This document shows, piece by piece, positions 35,414 to 45,922 of a DNA stretch of 64,000 nucleotides. How positions within the stretch are numbered: the first letter of the stretch is position 1; each line of letters opens with the position of its first letter. Origin of the DNA: Myxococcales bacterium. Lineage in GTDB: Bacteria > Myxococcota > Myxococcia > Myxococcales > JAJYLH01. The position numbers and the translations under genes were made by a program. Under the pieces are notes generated by a model. It had not been told where the DNA came from and made no database searches. It saw only the letters and a program-made list of their open reading frames with translations. Where the stretch lies: contig JAJYLH010000015.1 in the NCBI GenBank assembly GCA_021787845.1, positions 26,425 to 90,424 of the forward strand. The letters run 5' to 3'.

Positions 35414-36030
35414 GACAGCCTCGCCTCGATGGCCTTCGCCGTCGGCACGGTCAAGACCAGCGCCTGGTGGCGCAGGACGTCGAAGAGGTTCAGCCCCTCC
35501 GGCGGCAGGAAGGTGAACTCGTCCAGGTTGCGCACGCTCTTCGCGAGGGTCTCGTTCTCCTTCCCGTCGACGATGAGCGCGTTGTCGAGCCCCAGCTTCG
35601 AGAGCACCTGCAGTGCCCGCTTGGTCTTGATCTCGCCCAGGTCGAAGCGGTCGACGAAGATGAGCTTCTGCTCCTTGGCCCGGAGGGACAGCGCGCTTCT
35701 CAAAGCGCCCTGGCGCACCTTGCGGGGGACCTGGTAGCCGTAGTCGTGGGGCTTGGGGCCCATCGCCTTGCCGCCCCCGACCCATTGGCTCGCCCGGTTG
35801 GAGCCCTGCCGGGCGCGGCCGGTGCCCTTCTGCTTGTAGGGTTTCTTGCCGCCGCCCGAGACCAGCGACCGGTTCTTCACCGCGTGGGTGCCCGCCCGCC
35901 TCTGCGCGAGCTGGCTCTTGATCACCTCGTAGAAGAGGTTCTCGTTGACCTCGCCGGCGAACACGCTGTCCGCCAGCTCGATCGTCGAGACCTTCTCCTT
36001 CTCGAGGTTGTAGACGTCGAAAGTCGCCAT
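35410..36030 (-). CDS. rplD: Ribosomal protein L4 (uL4)
   Basis: A 206-aa protein with the tunnel loop [22 protein letters not shown] and the C-terminal Rossmann-like part ([26 protein letters not shown]). In E. coli L4 also represses its own operon. Here it directly follows rpsJ: the 64-bp gap has only a Shine-Dalgarno (GAAGGGTG), with no room for rplC. Confidence 0.96.
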   Translation of the reverse strand: MATFDVYNLEKEKVSTIELADSVFAGEVNENLFYEVIKSQLAQRRAGTHAVKNRSLVSGGGKKPYKQKGTGRARQGSNRASQWVGGGKAMGPKPHDYGYQVPRKVRQGALRSALSLRAKEQKLIFVDRFDLGEIKTKRALQVLSKLGLDNALIVDGKENETLAKSVRNLDEFTFLPPEGLNLFDVLRHQALVLTVPTAKAIEARLS

Positions 36031-36094
36031 CGAATCACCCTTCGTTTTGTCCCCGAGAGGAGCGTGGGGAGCGCCGACGAAGCCCAACTCGCCT

Positions 36095-36403
36095 CTAGCT
36101 CTTGATCTCCACGTCCACGCCGGCGCTCAGGTCGAGCTTCATCAGCGCGTCGAGCGTCTGCTGCGTCGGCTCCAGGATGTCCAGGACCCGCTTGTGGGTG
36201 CGGATTTCGAACTGCTCCCGGCTCTTCTTGTCGACGTGCGGCGAGCGCAGGACGGTGAACTTGTTGATCCGCGTGGGAAGCGGAATCGGTCCCGCCACCT
36301 TCGCGCCGGTGCGCTTGGCCGTCTCCAGAATCTCCCCCGTCGACTGGTCGAGGAGCTTGTGGTCGTACGCCTTGAGGCGGATGCGGATTCTCTGTGCTGC
36401 CAT
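36095..36403 (-). CDS. rpsJ: Ribosomal protein S10 (uS10)
   Basis: A 102-aa protein of the 30S head that also pairs with NusB in antitermination. [45 protein letters not shown] and VDVEIKS are diagnostic. The ATG at 36403 was chosen over the extended ORF. It follows tuf after 165 bp and precedes rplD directly. Confidence 0.97.
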   Translation of the reverse strand: MAAQRIRIRLKAYDHKLLDQSTGEILETAKRTGAKVAGPIPLPTRINKFTVLRSPHVDKKSREQFEIRTHKRVLDILEPTQQTLDALMKLDLSAGVDVEIKS

Positions 36404-36568
36404 CGGCAACCTTTTCTGGCGCGCCGGCGCTTCGCGAAGAGCCGGACGCGACGACAAGGGCTTGACCCTTCCAGCACCTTTCCCCGCCAGGAAGGGCGTG
36501 CCCGCACCGGACTGGCCCTAAGGCACTTCGGAGCCCTTCTTCGAACGGCGCCCCGGGCCGAAAAAACG

Positions 36569-37774
<1,206 letters not shown>

Positions 37775-37804
37775 CGTCCTCTCCTTTTCGAATAGCTCCC
37801 GCCG

Positions 37805-39880
37805 CTAAAAGCCGCGCGTTCGCTGGATGAGCGCCTCCGCCACGTTCGGCGGCACCGGCGCGTACTCGTGGAACTGCATGGTGAACGTCGCCCGGCCCTC
37901 GCTCGCGCTGCGCAGGCTCGTCGAGTAGCCGAACATCTCGGCGAGCGGCACCTCCGCCTGGACCACCTCGACCCCGCCGCGGGGGAGCATCCCGAGCACC
38001 TTCCCCCGCCGGCTCGCCAGGTCCGCGATGACGTTGCCCATGTACGCGTCGGGGGTCGAAACCTCCGCCGCCATCACCGGCTCCAAGAGAATCGGAGCCG
38101 CCTTCTTCGCCGCGTCGCGAAAGGCCATCGTCGCGGCCACCTTGAACGCCACCTCGGTCGAGTCCTCCTCCCGATAGCTTCCGCCGACCAGCTTCGCCGT
38201 CAGGTCGATCAGCGGGTAGCCGGCGACGGCGCCGCTCTGCATCGCCTCGCTGACGCCCCGCTCGACCGCCGGGACGAACTCCTTCGGAAGGACGCTCTCC
38301 TTGAGCGCACTCGAGAAGCGAAAGCCGCTGCCCCGCGCGCCGGGCGCGATGGATAGCACAACGTGGCCGAATTGCACCTTGCCGCCCAGTGGACGTTCGA
38401 AGACGTGCTCGGCGGTGGCCGGCTGGGTGATCGTCTCCCGGTAGCTGACCTGGGGCTTGCCGACGTTGGCGTCGACCTTGAACTCGCGCTGGAGCCGGTC
38501 GACGATGATGTCCAGGTGCAGCTCGCCCATCCCGTGAATCAGGGTCTGGCCGGTCTCCTCGTCCAGCGAGACCAGGAACGACGGGTCTTCCAGCGCGAGC
38601 CGGCCGAGCGCGTCCGACAGCTTCTCCTGGTCCGCCTTGGTCTTCGGCTCGACCACGAGCTGGATCACCGGGGTCGGGAACTGCATCCGCTCGAGGACGA
38701 TCGGCTTGTGCTCGCTCGAGAGCGTGTCCCCGGTGACGACGAGCTTCAGCCCCGCGATCGCCCCGATGTCGCCCGCGCCAAGCTCCTCGATCTCCTCCCG
38801 CTTGTTCGCGTGCATCCGCACGAGCTTGCTCACCCGCTCGCGCTTGCCTTTCGAGGAGACGAAAGCGCTCTCGCCCACCTTGAGCGCTCCCGAGTAGACC
38901 CGGACGTAGGTGAGCGTCTTGAAATAGGGGTCGCTCGTCACCTTGAAGGCGAGCGCGCTCAAGAGCTCGTCGTCGCGGGTCTCGCGGGTGACCTCGACGC
39001 CGTTCTTGTCGTGCCCGGCGACCGGCGGGATGTCCAGCGGGCTCGGCAACAGGTCGACCACCGCGTCGAGCACCGGCTGCACGCCCTTGTTCTTGAACGC
39101 CGCCCCGCAGAACACCGGGAAGCACTTGAGGCCGACGGTCCCCAGCCTGAGCGCGTGCCGCACGTCGGGTGCCGAGAGGTCGCCCGCCTCCAGGTACTTC
39201 GCCAGCACCTGGTCGTCGTATTCCGCCACCGTCTCCACCAGCTCGGCGCGAGCGCTCCTGGCCTCCCCCTCGAGCTCGGCCGGGACCTTGCCGCGCACCA
39301 CCGTCTCGCCCCGCTCGCCCTCGAAGGTCACCGCCTCCATCGAAACGAGGTCGACGACACCGCGGAAGCTCTCCTCCCTGCCGATGGGGAGCTGCACCAC
39401 CACCGGCTTCGCGTGCAGCCGCTCGACGATGGACCCGACCGACGCCCGGAAGTCGGCGCCGACCCGGTCCATCTTGTTGACGAAGCAGATGCGTGGCACC
39501 CGGTAGCGGTCCGCCTGCCGCCAGACGGTCTCGCTCTGCGGCTCCACCCCGTTGACCGCGTCGAACACCGTCACCACCCCGTCGAGGACGCGCAAGCTGC
39601 GCTCCACCTCGACCGTGAAGTCGACGTGGCCGGGCGTGTCGATGATGTTGACCTGGTGGTCGCGCCAGAAGCAGGTGATCGCCGCGGCGGTGATGGTGAT
39701 GCCGCGCTCGCGCTCCTGGTCCATCCAGTCCATGACGGTGGTGCCCTCATGGACCTCGCCGATTTTGTGGGAAACGCCGGTGTAGTAGAGGACCCGCTCG
39801 GTGGTGGTCGTCTTGCCCGCGTCGATGTGGGCCACGATGCCGATGTTGCGCATCTTTTCGAGCGCGATTTTCCGCGCCAT
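37805..39880 (-). CDS. fusA: Elongation factor G
   Basis: A 691-aa translocase GTPase. [19 protein letters not shown] (G1), the normal switch I with [26 protein letters not shown] (G3), NKMDR (G4) and domain [14 protein letters not shown] are all visible. The start was set at the ATG giving [14 protein letters not shown]. It is followed by tuf after 30 bp. A 314-bp gap with two repeat elements separates it from rpsG. A normal switch I here contrasts with the altered one in the neighbouring EF-Tu. Confidence 0.97.
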   Translation of the reverse strand: MARKIALEKMRNIGIVAHIDAGKTTTTERVLYYTGVSHKIGEVHEGTTVMDWMDQERERGITITAAAITCFWRDHQVNIIDTPGHVDFTVEVERSLRVLDGVVTVFDAVNGVEPQSETVWRQADRYRVPRICFVNKMDRVGADFRASVGSIVERLHAKPVVVQLPIGREESFRGVVDLVSMEAVTFEGERGETVVRGKVPAELEGEARSARAELVETVAEYDDQVLAKYLEAGDLSAPDVRHALRLGTVGLKCFPVFCGAAFKNKGVQPVLDAVVDLLPSPLDIPPVAGHDKNGVEVTRETRDDELLSALAFKVTSDPYFKTLTYVRVYSGALKVGESAFVSSKGKRERVSKLVRMHANKREEIEELGAGDIGAIAGLKLVVTGDTLSSEHKPIVLERMQFPTPVIQLVVEPKTKADQEKLSDALGRLALEDPSFLVSLDEETGQTLIHGMGELHLDIIVDRLQREFKVDANVGKPQVSYRETITQPATAEHVFERPLGGKVQFGHVVLSIAPGARGSGFRFSSALKESVLPKEFVPAVERGVSEAMQSGAVAGYPLIDLTAKLVGGSYREEDSTEVAFKVAATMAFRDAAKKAAPILLEPVMAAEVSTPDAYMGNVIADLASRRGKVLGMLPRGGVEVVQAEVPLAEMFGYSTSLRSASEGRATFTMQFHEYAPVPPNVAEALIQRTRGF

Positions 39881-40030
39881 GGCCGACTCCATCCGACGCG
39901 CGAGACGCCTCCTCGAGGTCACGCGCTCTTTTGCCGGCCCGGTCGGCCGGCCTTCTTGTCCAGTCGCTGCTCGCCCATCGTCCTGGCGAGGGGCAGCCTT
40001 CAGCGGGTTCGCTGCCCTGGCTCCGCTGCT

Positions 40031-40064
40031 CCGACCGATCGGTCGGATCCGACGGATCGGTCCG
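40031..40064. repeat. GATC-rich 9-nt repeat cluster G, inside the str operon
   Basis: Three to four units (CCGACCGATCGGTCGGATCC, GACGGATCGGTCCGA) form a self-complementary block in the 314-bp gap between rpsG and fusA. The whole gap (39881-40194) contains no coding sequence that I can recognise. Confidence 0.75.
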
Positions 40065-40140
40065 AACCACCTGCGCTCGTCTTCCGACTCCGCTCCCGCT
40101 CACCTTCAGCGCAGTCGGGGAACGCGCGCTTCGTGCCGCA

Positions 40141-40168
40141 CCCGGACACTCACCTGTCCGGCTTCCGC
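40141..40168 (+). repeat. Small hairpin repeat, copy 2
   Basis: CCGGACACTCACCTGTCCGG is a perfect 7-bp stem with a short loop, followed by CTTCCGCC. It matches the element at 3271-3298. It lies 27 bp beyond the rpsG stop and might attenuate read-through into fusA. Confidence 0.55.
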
Positions 40169-40194
40169 CAGCCGCTATACGACTGGGCTCCTGC

Positions 40195-40665
40195 CTACCA
40201 GCGGTAGTGCGCGAAGGCCTTGTTCGCCTCCGCCATCTTGTGCGTGTCTTCCCGCTTCTTCACCGCGGCGCCGCGGTTGTTGGCCGCGTCCATGATTTCC
40301 GCCGCCAGCTTCTTGTCCATCGACTTCTCGCCCCGCGAGGCGGCGTAGCCGATGAGCCAGCGCAGGCCCAGCGCGACCTTCCGGTCCGGCCGCACCTCGA
40401 CCGGGACCTGGTAGGTGGCGCCGCCGACCCGCCGGCTCTTCACCTCCAAGGTCGGCTTCACGTTCTCCAGCGCCTTCTTGAAAATCTTCAGCGGGTCGTC
40501 GTTGAGCTTGGCTTGAATGTCGTCGAAGGCGGCGTAGGCGATGCCCTCCGCGGTCGACCGTTTCCCCTGGCGCATCAGGTCGTTGATGAGCTTGGTCACC
40601 AGCCGGTCCTGGTACTTCGGGTCCGCGAGGATCTTGCGTTTTTCGGCGACGTGACGGCGAGGCAT
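40195..40665 (-). CDS. rpsG: Ribosomal protein S7 (uS7)
   Basis: A 156-aa protein that nucleates the 30S head. [42 protein letters not shown] and the C-terminal [20 protein letters not shown] match the family. In E. coli S7 is the str operon autoregulator. The ATG has GGAG upstream. Confidence 0.97.
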   Translation of the reverse strand: MPRRHVAEKRKILADPKYQDRLVTKLINDLMRQGKRSTAEGIAYAAFDDIQAKLNDDPLKIFKKALENVKPTLEVKSRRVGGATYQVPVEVRPDRKVALGLRWLIGYAASRGEKSMDKKLAAEIMDAANNRGAAVKKREDTHKMAEANKAFAHYRW

Positions 40666-40761
40666 CTTCTTTTTCTCCAGCTCGAACCCCAGGCTCGACA
40701 GGAGCGCTGGAGGAGGGCCCGTCCCTTCCGGACGGCCGAGGGCCCTTTTTCGTTTCGGCCG

Positions 40762-41133
40762 CTAGCTCGGGCGTTTCGCGCCGTACTTCGAGCGGCTCTG
40801 CTTGCGGCCCTGGACGCCGACGGAGTCCAGCGTGCCGCGGATGACGTGGTAGCGAACGCCCGGCAGGTCCTTGACGCGGCCGCCGCGGATCATCACCACC
40901 GAGTGCTCCTGGAGGTTGTGGCCGACGCCGGGGATGTAGCTCGTCACTTCCATCCCGTTGGTCAGGCGGACGCGGGCGACCTTGCGCAGGGCGGAGTTCG
41001 GCTTCTTCGGGGTCGTCGTGTAGACGCGGGTGCACACGCCGCGCTTCTGCGGGCAGGACGCCATCGCGGGCGCCTTGGTCTTCTGCCGCACCCGCTCGCG
41101 GCTGGCGCGGATGAGCTGGTTGATCGTCGGCAT
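40762..41133 (-). CDS. rpsL: Ribosomal protein S12 (uS12)
   Basis: A 123-aa decoding-centre protein. [41 protein letters not shown] and [20 protein letters not shown] are diagnostic. Both lysines at which streptomycin-resistance substitutions occur (PKKPNS, RVKDLPG) are wild type. First gene of the cluster, about 70 bp downstream of a strong promoter. Confidence 0.97.
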   Translation of the reverse strand: MPTINQLIRASRERVRQKTKAPAMASCPQKRGVCTRVYTTTPKKPNSALRKVARVRLTNGMEVTSYIPGVGHNLQEHSVVMIRGGRVKDLPGVRYHVIRGTLDSVGVQGRKQSRSKYGAKRPS

Positions 41134-41211
41134 CCTGACCCTTCTTCTTCCGCTCGCTCGAAGCCGAGCTCTCTCCGCCCTCCGGGACCCCCCGGAAAAA
41201 CGGAGCGGCGC

Positions 41212-41239
41212 AGCATATGGATCGCGCGGCGCGTGTCAA
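41212..41239 (-). promoter_or_regulatory. Predicted sigma70 promoter of the str-S10 cluster
   Basis: On the minus strand a perfect TTGACA (41234-41239), a 16-base spacer and TATGCT (41212-41217). Transcription would start near 41205, about 70 nt before the rpsL ATG. It is the best promoter match I found and suits a highly expressed operon. Confidence 0.6.
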
Positions 41240-41359
41240 GCGAAATCGACCTGGCGCTCGATTCCCGAGCCTTCCCAGCCGTTTTTCGTGCGATCGTCCG
41301 GCGCGGCCCGACCTTGGCCTCCGTCGCTCTCGAACCCGTTCGCCCACCCCTCCTGCCCC

Positions 41360-42136
41360 ATGAACCTCGTCCTCCTCGAGCCCGCCGATTTCCCGCAGGG
41401 CATCACCGGTCCTGCCCCCCTTCGCGGGGAGGCCGAGGTCCGCGGCCGGCGCGCCAAGCACATCCGCGAGGTCCATCGGGTGCGCCCGCGCGACGTGCTC
41501 CGGGTCGGCCTCGTCGATTCCCTCCTCGGCGAGGGCGAGGTGCTCCAGGTCGACCGCGACGAGGTGCGCCTGAAGGTCGAGCTGACCGAGCCGCCCCCCG
41601 AGCCGAGCGGCATCGCTCTCGCCCTCGCGATGCCCCGCCCGAAGGTGCTGCGCCGCCTCTTGTCCCAGGTCGCCTCGATGGGCCTCAAGAAGGTGGTCGT
41701 CGTCCGGGCGGCGCGGGTGGAGGAGAGCTACTTCGACTCGCCGCTCGTCGCGCCCGACGCCGTCCACAAAGCGCTCCTGCTCGGCTTGGAGCAGGCGCGG
41801 GACACGAGGCTGCCCGAGGTGGAAATCGGCCTTCGCTTCCAGCCGTTCGTCGGGGATCAGGTGCCCTCAAGGTGGCCGGGACCGGTCCCGAAGCTCGTCG
41901 CCCATCCCGCCGGCGAGCGGCTCCTCGAGGCGTGCCCGGTCGGCCGCGAGCCGGACCCGGTGCTGGTCGCGGTCGGTCCCGAGGGCGGCTTCGTTCCCTT
42001 CGAGGTCGAGCTGCTCGAGCGGACCGGCTTCTGCGCGTTCTCCCTCGGCCCGCGCATCCTCCGGGTGGAGACCGCGGTGCCCGCCCTCGTCGGCCAGCTC
42101 GACCTGCTCCGCCGACATCCAATCGGCCGCACCTGA
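41360..42136 (+). CDS. rsmE: 16S rRNA m3U1498 methyltransferase
   Basis: A 258-aa SPOUT-class methyltransferase acting on U1498 of 16S rRNA. HIREVHRVRPRDVLRVG is the N-terminal PUA-like part. The SAM knot is seen in VLVAVGPEGGFVPFEVELLE and FSLGPRILRVETA. The ATG at 41360 gives the usual family length; the ORF's further 110 codons overlap the str promoter. It is divergent from rpsL. Confidence 0.9.
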   Translation: MNLVLLEPADFPQGITGPAPLRGEAEVRGRRAKHIREVHRVRPRDVLRVGLVDSLLGEGEVLQVDRDEVRLKVELTEPPPEPSGIALALAMPRPKVLRRLLSQVASMGLKKVVVVRAARVEESYFDSPLVAPDAVHKALLLGLEQARDTRLPEVEIGLRFQPFVGDQVPSRWPGPVPKLVAHPAGERLLEACPVGREPDPVLVAVGPEGGFVPFEVELLERTGFCAFSLGPRILRVETAVPALVGQLDLLRRHPIGRT

Positions 42137-42242
42137 GAGCCGCGTTGCCGGCCGCCCGGTCGGCCCCCACCATGTCATCTGGCCGTGCTCTTCCGCGGCC
42201 CGGCGCGACCTGACCCGCGGTCCCGCCGGGGAGCTTCGCCAA

Positions 42243-43688
42243 GTGTGGTGCCGAACGGCAGCGTTGGCGCTCTTCGTTTGCGCCGCTCCTCGCCTGGCAC
42301 GAGCGCTGCCGCTCCTCAGGCTGGCCCTGGCGGGCGGCGCGACCGAGGTGGGGGCGGGCGGGCTCGACGCTTTCGTGCCGGCGCGGACGGCGGCGCTCAC
42401 CCTCACTCGGCCGGCGCTGTTGACCGACCTGACGCGGCCGATCTTCTGGCTGACCGGCGACGACGAGGCGACGCTCTCGATCGGCGGGGACGAGTTCTGG
42501 GCGGGCACCCGGGCGGACGGCTTTCGCTCGCAGGCGACGCTCGCGGCGCCGGTCCGACTCGCGAAGATGAAGCTCGTCCTGGCGGCGAGCGGCCGGTTCG
42601 AGACCGGCACCCTGGCGCTACGCAACAAGAGCCAGGGCGAGCTCATCCGGGTGACCGAGAAGCGCACGACGGGGCAGGCGGCCGTCGCGGTGAAGCCGCT
42701 CGAGTGGCTGCGGCTGGGCGGCGAGGTCGGGTTCGGGCTCGGGCACGCGTACGGCATCGAGGTGCAGGCCCGCGACGGACCGTTCCGGCTCGGGTTCGTG
42801 CGCCGGGCGGAACAGCTCGTGTTCGACGCCAGCGCTCCCGAGGGGCCGAAGCTCGGATTCCAGCGGCCGCAGCTCGACTACGTCATCGAGCAGGACCGGC
42901 AGGTGGCGGCGATCACCGCGGCGGTGCGCCTGCCGCTCGGTGAGCTGAGCGGCAGCGCTGACCTCCTGCACCCGGGCGACTTCACCACGCAGGGCGCGCT
43001 CAGACTGTGGCGCCTGGCGTTTCGCGCGCGGCTCGAGTCGACCCGCTACGACTTCCTGAACGGCGCGACCACCGGCGGCCAAGAGATTGCGCGGGTGAGC
43101 CTCGGCGTTCGCGTCACGCGGTTCTCGGTCGCGACGGACCTGCGCCTGGGCGCCAGCACCTTTCGCCTCGGGCACCTGGAAACGGCGGTCTCGACCGGCA
43201 GCAGTTGGGCCGACCTCGGGGCGATCACGGGCGAGCGGCTCTTGTCGCTGGACGCCGACCTCGAGCTCTATCTGCGCCACGCCTACGGCGTCTCCCTCGT
43301 CTCCGACGGCCTCGGATGGAGCTGGCGGCACGGGCGGCTCGGGCTCGCCGCCGGGCTCGAGCACCTGAAGCTGACGAGCGGCGCCGGCGGTCTGACGTAC
43401 GGTTCCAAGGTGCTCAAGTCGCTCGACGGGAAGAGCACGCTGCCGGAGACCATCGCCGACCTGGTGGGCCTCACGGCCGGCGCGAGCCTCGAGCTGGGGA
43501 AGATCGAGGTCAGCCTCGCGCTCGCGCAATTCGTGCCCTACGCGAGCATGGAGCTCGGCAGCGGTCCCGGTGGGAGCCACCGCGCGGGCTCGCCACCGAA
43601 GACGACCTCGACGGGCAAGCTCGGCTCGCAATGGACGAGCTTCGACGGCGGGCGGCTCCTCGTCCTCGAAGTCGAGCGCGAGTTCTGA
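42243..43688 (+). CDS. Hypothetical outer membrane beta-barrel-like protein
   Basis: A 481-aa exported protein starting at GTG, with a signal peptide cut near ARALP. The mature chain is a series of alternating polar/hydrophobic strands (RLGGEVGFGLGHAYGIEVQ, FRLGFVRRAEQLVFD, FSVATDLRLGASTFRLG) and ends in EREF with a terminal Phe, as expected for a BAM-inserted barrel. I recognise no family. It is followed by another exported protein gene in the same direction after 88 bp. Confidence 0.6.
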   Translation: MWCRTAALALFVCAAPRLARALPLLRLALAGGATEVGAGGLDAFVPARTAALTLTRPALLTDLTRPIFWLTGDDEATLSIGGDEFWAGTRADGFRSQATLAAPVRLAKMKLVLAASGRFETGTLALRNKSQGELIRVTEKRTTGQAAVAVKPLEWLRLGGEVGFGLGHAYGIEVQARDGPFRLGFVRRAEQLVFDASAPEGPKLGFQRPQLDYVIEQDRQVAAITAAVRLPLGELSGSADLLHPGDFTTQGALRLWRLAFRARLESTRYDFLNGATTGGQEIARVSLGVRVTRFSVATDLRLGASTFRLGHLETAVSTGSSWADLGAITGERLLSLDADLELYLRHAYGVSLVSDGLGWSWRHGRLGLAAGLEHLKLTSGAGGLTYGSKVLKSLDGKSTLPETIADLVGLTAGASLELGKIEVSLALAQFVPYASMELGSGPGGSHRAGSPPKTTSTGKLGSQWTSFDGGRLLVLEVEREF

Positions 43689-43776
43689 TTCGGGAAGCGG
43701 CCTCTCCCCTCCGCGTGCAGTCGCGGCGAAGCGGAGCTCGGCGCCGACCGCTTGCGCTGCCGGGCAACTTCGCGCG

Positions 43777-45315
43777 ATGGTCTCCGGCATGCCTCGCCGC
43801 TCGCTCGCCCTCGCCGCCGTCGCGATGCTCACCGGCACCGCTTGCGCCGCCCATCTGCGCTACCGGACCGGCACTCCGCTCGACGACGTCGCGTGCGACG
43901 CGCGCGACTTGTGCGTCGCCTCCGGCGCGGGCGTGTTGTTGCGCTCGAACGACGCCGGTCGCACCTGGCACGAGGTGGACAGCCCGGTCTCGGTGTCGCT
44001 CGCCCACGTGTCGGTGATGGGCAGCCGCGTTCTCGCCGGCGGACAACAGGGCGCGCTACTCGAATCCGACGACGGCGGGCACAGCTTCCGGATGGCGGAC
44101 TCGGGTGTCGCGGCGAAAATCGTCGCGCTCACGGCGTTGGACGCGCAACACGTCGTCGCGGTGGCCGAGGACGGCGAAGTCACCTCGAGCGCCGACGGCG
44201 GGCGCACGTGGCAACCGACGCCGGGCCTGAGCGCGCTCGGCCAAGGAGTGCGGGTCCACGACGCGGACTGGCTGGGTCCGCTGCTCGGGGTGTTGGCGGC
44301 GGACGATCTCTACCTCACGACCGACGGTGGGAAGACCTTCTCGCGCGTCGATTCGCGCGCTGCTTTTCCCGCGCTCAAGCCTTCCTCGTCCGCCGGGTAC
44401 GTCGACTGGAAGAGCGCCGGCTGCACCAAGCCTCCGGTGTGGGTGGAGCCCGCGCCGACCCCGCTCGCCGTGCGCTTCTTCGGCGATCACCGGCTCGCGG
44501 TCGCGCTCGACGACAGGCGGGTCTTCGTCAGCGACGACCTCGGCCGGACCTTCCATCTCGTGCAGACGCTGCCGGCGCGCCCGCTCTCGCTCCGGCGCAT
44601 CCGGGGCTCGCTGTGGGGCGTGATGGACGACGGCTCGCTCGCCAGGCTCGAGGGTCCGCGCTTTCGTTCCACCGCGGGCGCGACGCTGGCGAGCGGGTCC
44701 ATCGACGCGGTCTCGGGCGGCAGCGGCGCGAGCCTCGTCGCCGTTGGTCGAGGACTGGCCGCGAGCGACGACAACGGCGCGAGTTGGACCAAGGGCGAGC
44801 TGTCCCTCGGCGGCCGGCTCGCGCGCGCGTTCTACAATCGCGACCCCGACTGGGACCACTACTTCGTTCCGGGCGGCGGCGCGGTGGTCTACGAGCCGCG
44901 CAGCGGGTCCTTCGGCGGCGCGCTCGTCGGATGGGAGGCGCGCATCGCGCTCTTCGCCTGGAGTCACAACAACGAGAACCCCGGTCCCGCCCAGTGGAAC
45001 ATCTCGGCGCTCGCGGACGTGTTCCCGGCGGCGCATCCGGGCGCGCTCGCGTTCTACGGCTTCGGCACCACGCTCTCCTTCGAGCGCAGCGCGCCTCGCC
45101 GCTTCCTGATTCCGACCTTCGGCCTCGAGCTGGGGGCGCTCCACCAGGACGCCATCGGCAGCGTCTTCGCGATGCGGCCGCACGTCGGGCTTCTGCTCGT
45201 GAACGTGCGGCGGCTGCAGGTCGAAGTGGACGGCGGCTACCTGATCACCGGCGCGCGTCTGGACCAACTGCGCGGACCGTTCGCGGCCGCCGCGGCCGAC
45301 TTCACGCTGTGGTGA
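43777..45315 (+). CDS. Asp-box (Ycf48/BNR-like) beta-propeller with barrel-like C-terminus
   Basis: A 512-aa exported protein; signal peptide ending LTGTACAA (possibly lipidated). At least six Asp-box hairpins are present: SNDAGRTW, SDDGGHSF, SADGGRTW, TTDGGKTF, SDDLGRTF and SDDNGASW. They are spaced about 40-70 residues apart through residues 40-350, as in Ycf48/sialidase-type propellers. The last 130 residues change character: RIALFAWSHNNENP, IPTFGLELGALHQD and LLVNVRRLQVEVDGGYLITG resemble outer-membrane strands and end FTLW. The start could also be the ATG at 43789. It may work with the barrel protein upstream. Function unknown. Confidence 0.65.
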   Translation: MVSGMPRRSLALAAVAMLTGTACAAHLRYRTGTPLDDVACDARDLCVASGAGVLLRSNDAGRTWHEVDSPVSVSLAHVSVMGSRVLAGGQQGALLESDDGGHSFRMADSGVAAKIVALTALDAQHVVAVAEDGEVTSSADGGRTWQPTPGLSALGQGVRVHDADWLGPLLGVLAADDLYLTTDGGKTFSRVDSRAAFPALKPSSSAGYVDWKSAGCTKPPVWVEPAPTPLAVRFFGDHRLAVALDDRRVFVSDDLGRTFHLVQTLPARPLSLRRIRGSLWGVMDDGSLARLEGPRFRSTAGATLASGSIDAVSGGSGASLVAVGRGLAASDDNGASWTKGELSLGGRLARAFYNRDPDWDHYFVPGGGAVVYEPRSGSFGGALVGWEARIALFAWSHNNENPGPAQWNISALADVFPAAHPGALAFYGFGTTLSFERSAPRRFLIPTFGLELGALHQDAIGSVFAMRPHVGLLLVNVRRLQVEVDGGYLITGARLDQLRGPFAAAAADFTLW

Positions 45316-45403
45316 CGAGCCCGCACGATGTCACGGTCGATCGACGGCCACCGATCGCGTCGAAATGCTGGGCTTCACGGCTCGGAGCACCTCCGCGACG
45401 TTT

Positions 45404-45781
45404 GCAATGCCAGGTTCGGACGGAGAACCTGCCTCCGCCACGCGTGCAATGCCAGGTCCGGACGGAAAACCTGCCTCCGCCACGCGTGCAATGCCAGGTC
45501 CGGGCGGAAAACCTGCCTCCGCCACGCGTGCAATGCCAGGTTCGGACGGAAAACCTGCCTCCGCCACGCGTGCAATGCCAGGTCCGGACGGAAAACCTGC
45601 CTCCGCAACGTTGGCAGTGCCAGGTCCGGACCGAGAACCTGCCTCCGCAACGTTGGCAGTGCCAGGTCCGGACCGAGAACCTGCCTCCCCACCGCACGGG
45701 ATCGCAGGTTCCGACCGAGAACCTGCCTCCCCACCGCACGGGATCGCAGGTTCCGACGAAGAACCTGCCTCCCCGCGCCGC
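45404..45781. repeat. Nine tandem 42-nt repeats with internal dyads
   Basis: Nine directly abutting units of exactly 42 nt (45404, 45446, 45488, 45530, 45572, 45614, 45656, 45698, 45740), drifting gradually from left to right. Each contains a dyad CAGGTTC-N7-GAACCTG or a variant (GGTCCGGACC in units 6 and 7), followed by TGCCTCC. A partial unit precedes the first. As 42 is a multiple of three, both strands stay open through it, with 14-residue repeat products, but no ribosome-binding site or conserved product supports coding. It fills most of the 607-bp gap upstream of the aro cluster's first gene. Confidence 0.9.
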
Positions 45782-45922
45782 ACGATGCCCTCTCTTCGCC
45801 TGCCGCGCCTCCCGCCGATCGGTCCTGACGCAGGCGCTTGTTTCGTCGGCACCCCCGCGTCGCGCAGCGGCGGCCGCGCGAGTGCCATCGCTCGGTTAGG
45901 ATTCCGGCACGTGGGAGAGGCG

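Noticed and set aside
45302-45739. Minus-strand ORF with WHCTRGGGRFSVRT-type repeats
   Set aside because: It exists only because a 42-nt tandem array leaves all frames open; it has no ribosome-binding site and lies antisense to an intergenic array.
45404-45781. CRISPR array
   Set aside because: The units are contiguous without unique spacers and no cas genes are nearby.
45365-45922. Extended N-terminus of the AroG protein through the 42-nt array
   Set aside because: Frame is open, but the GGGAGAGG-ATG at 45923 gives the normal family start and the upstream peptide is pure repeat.
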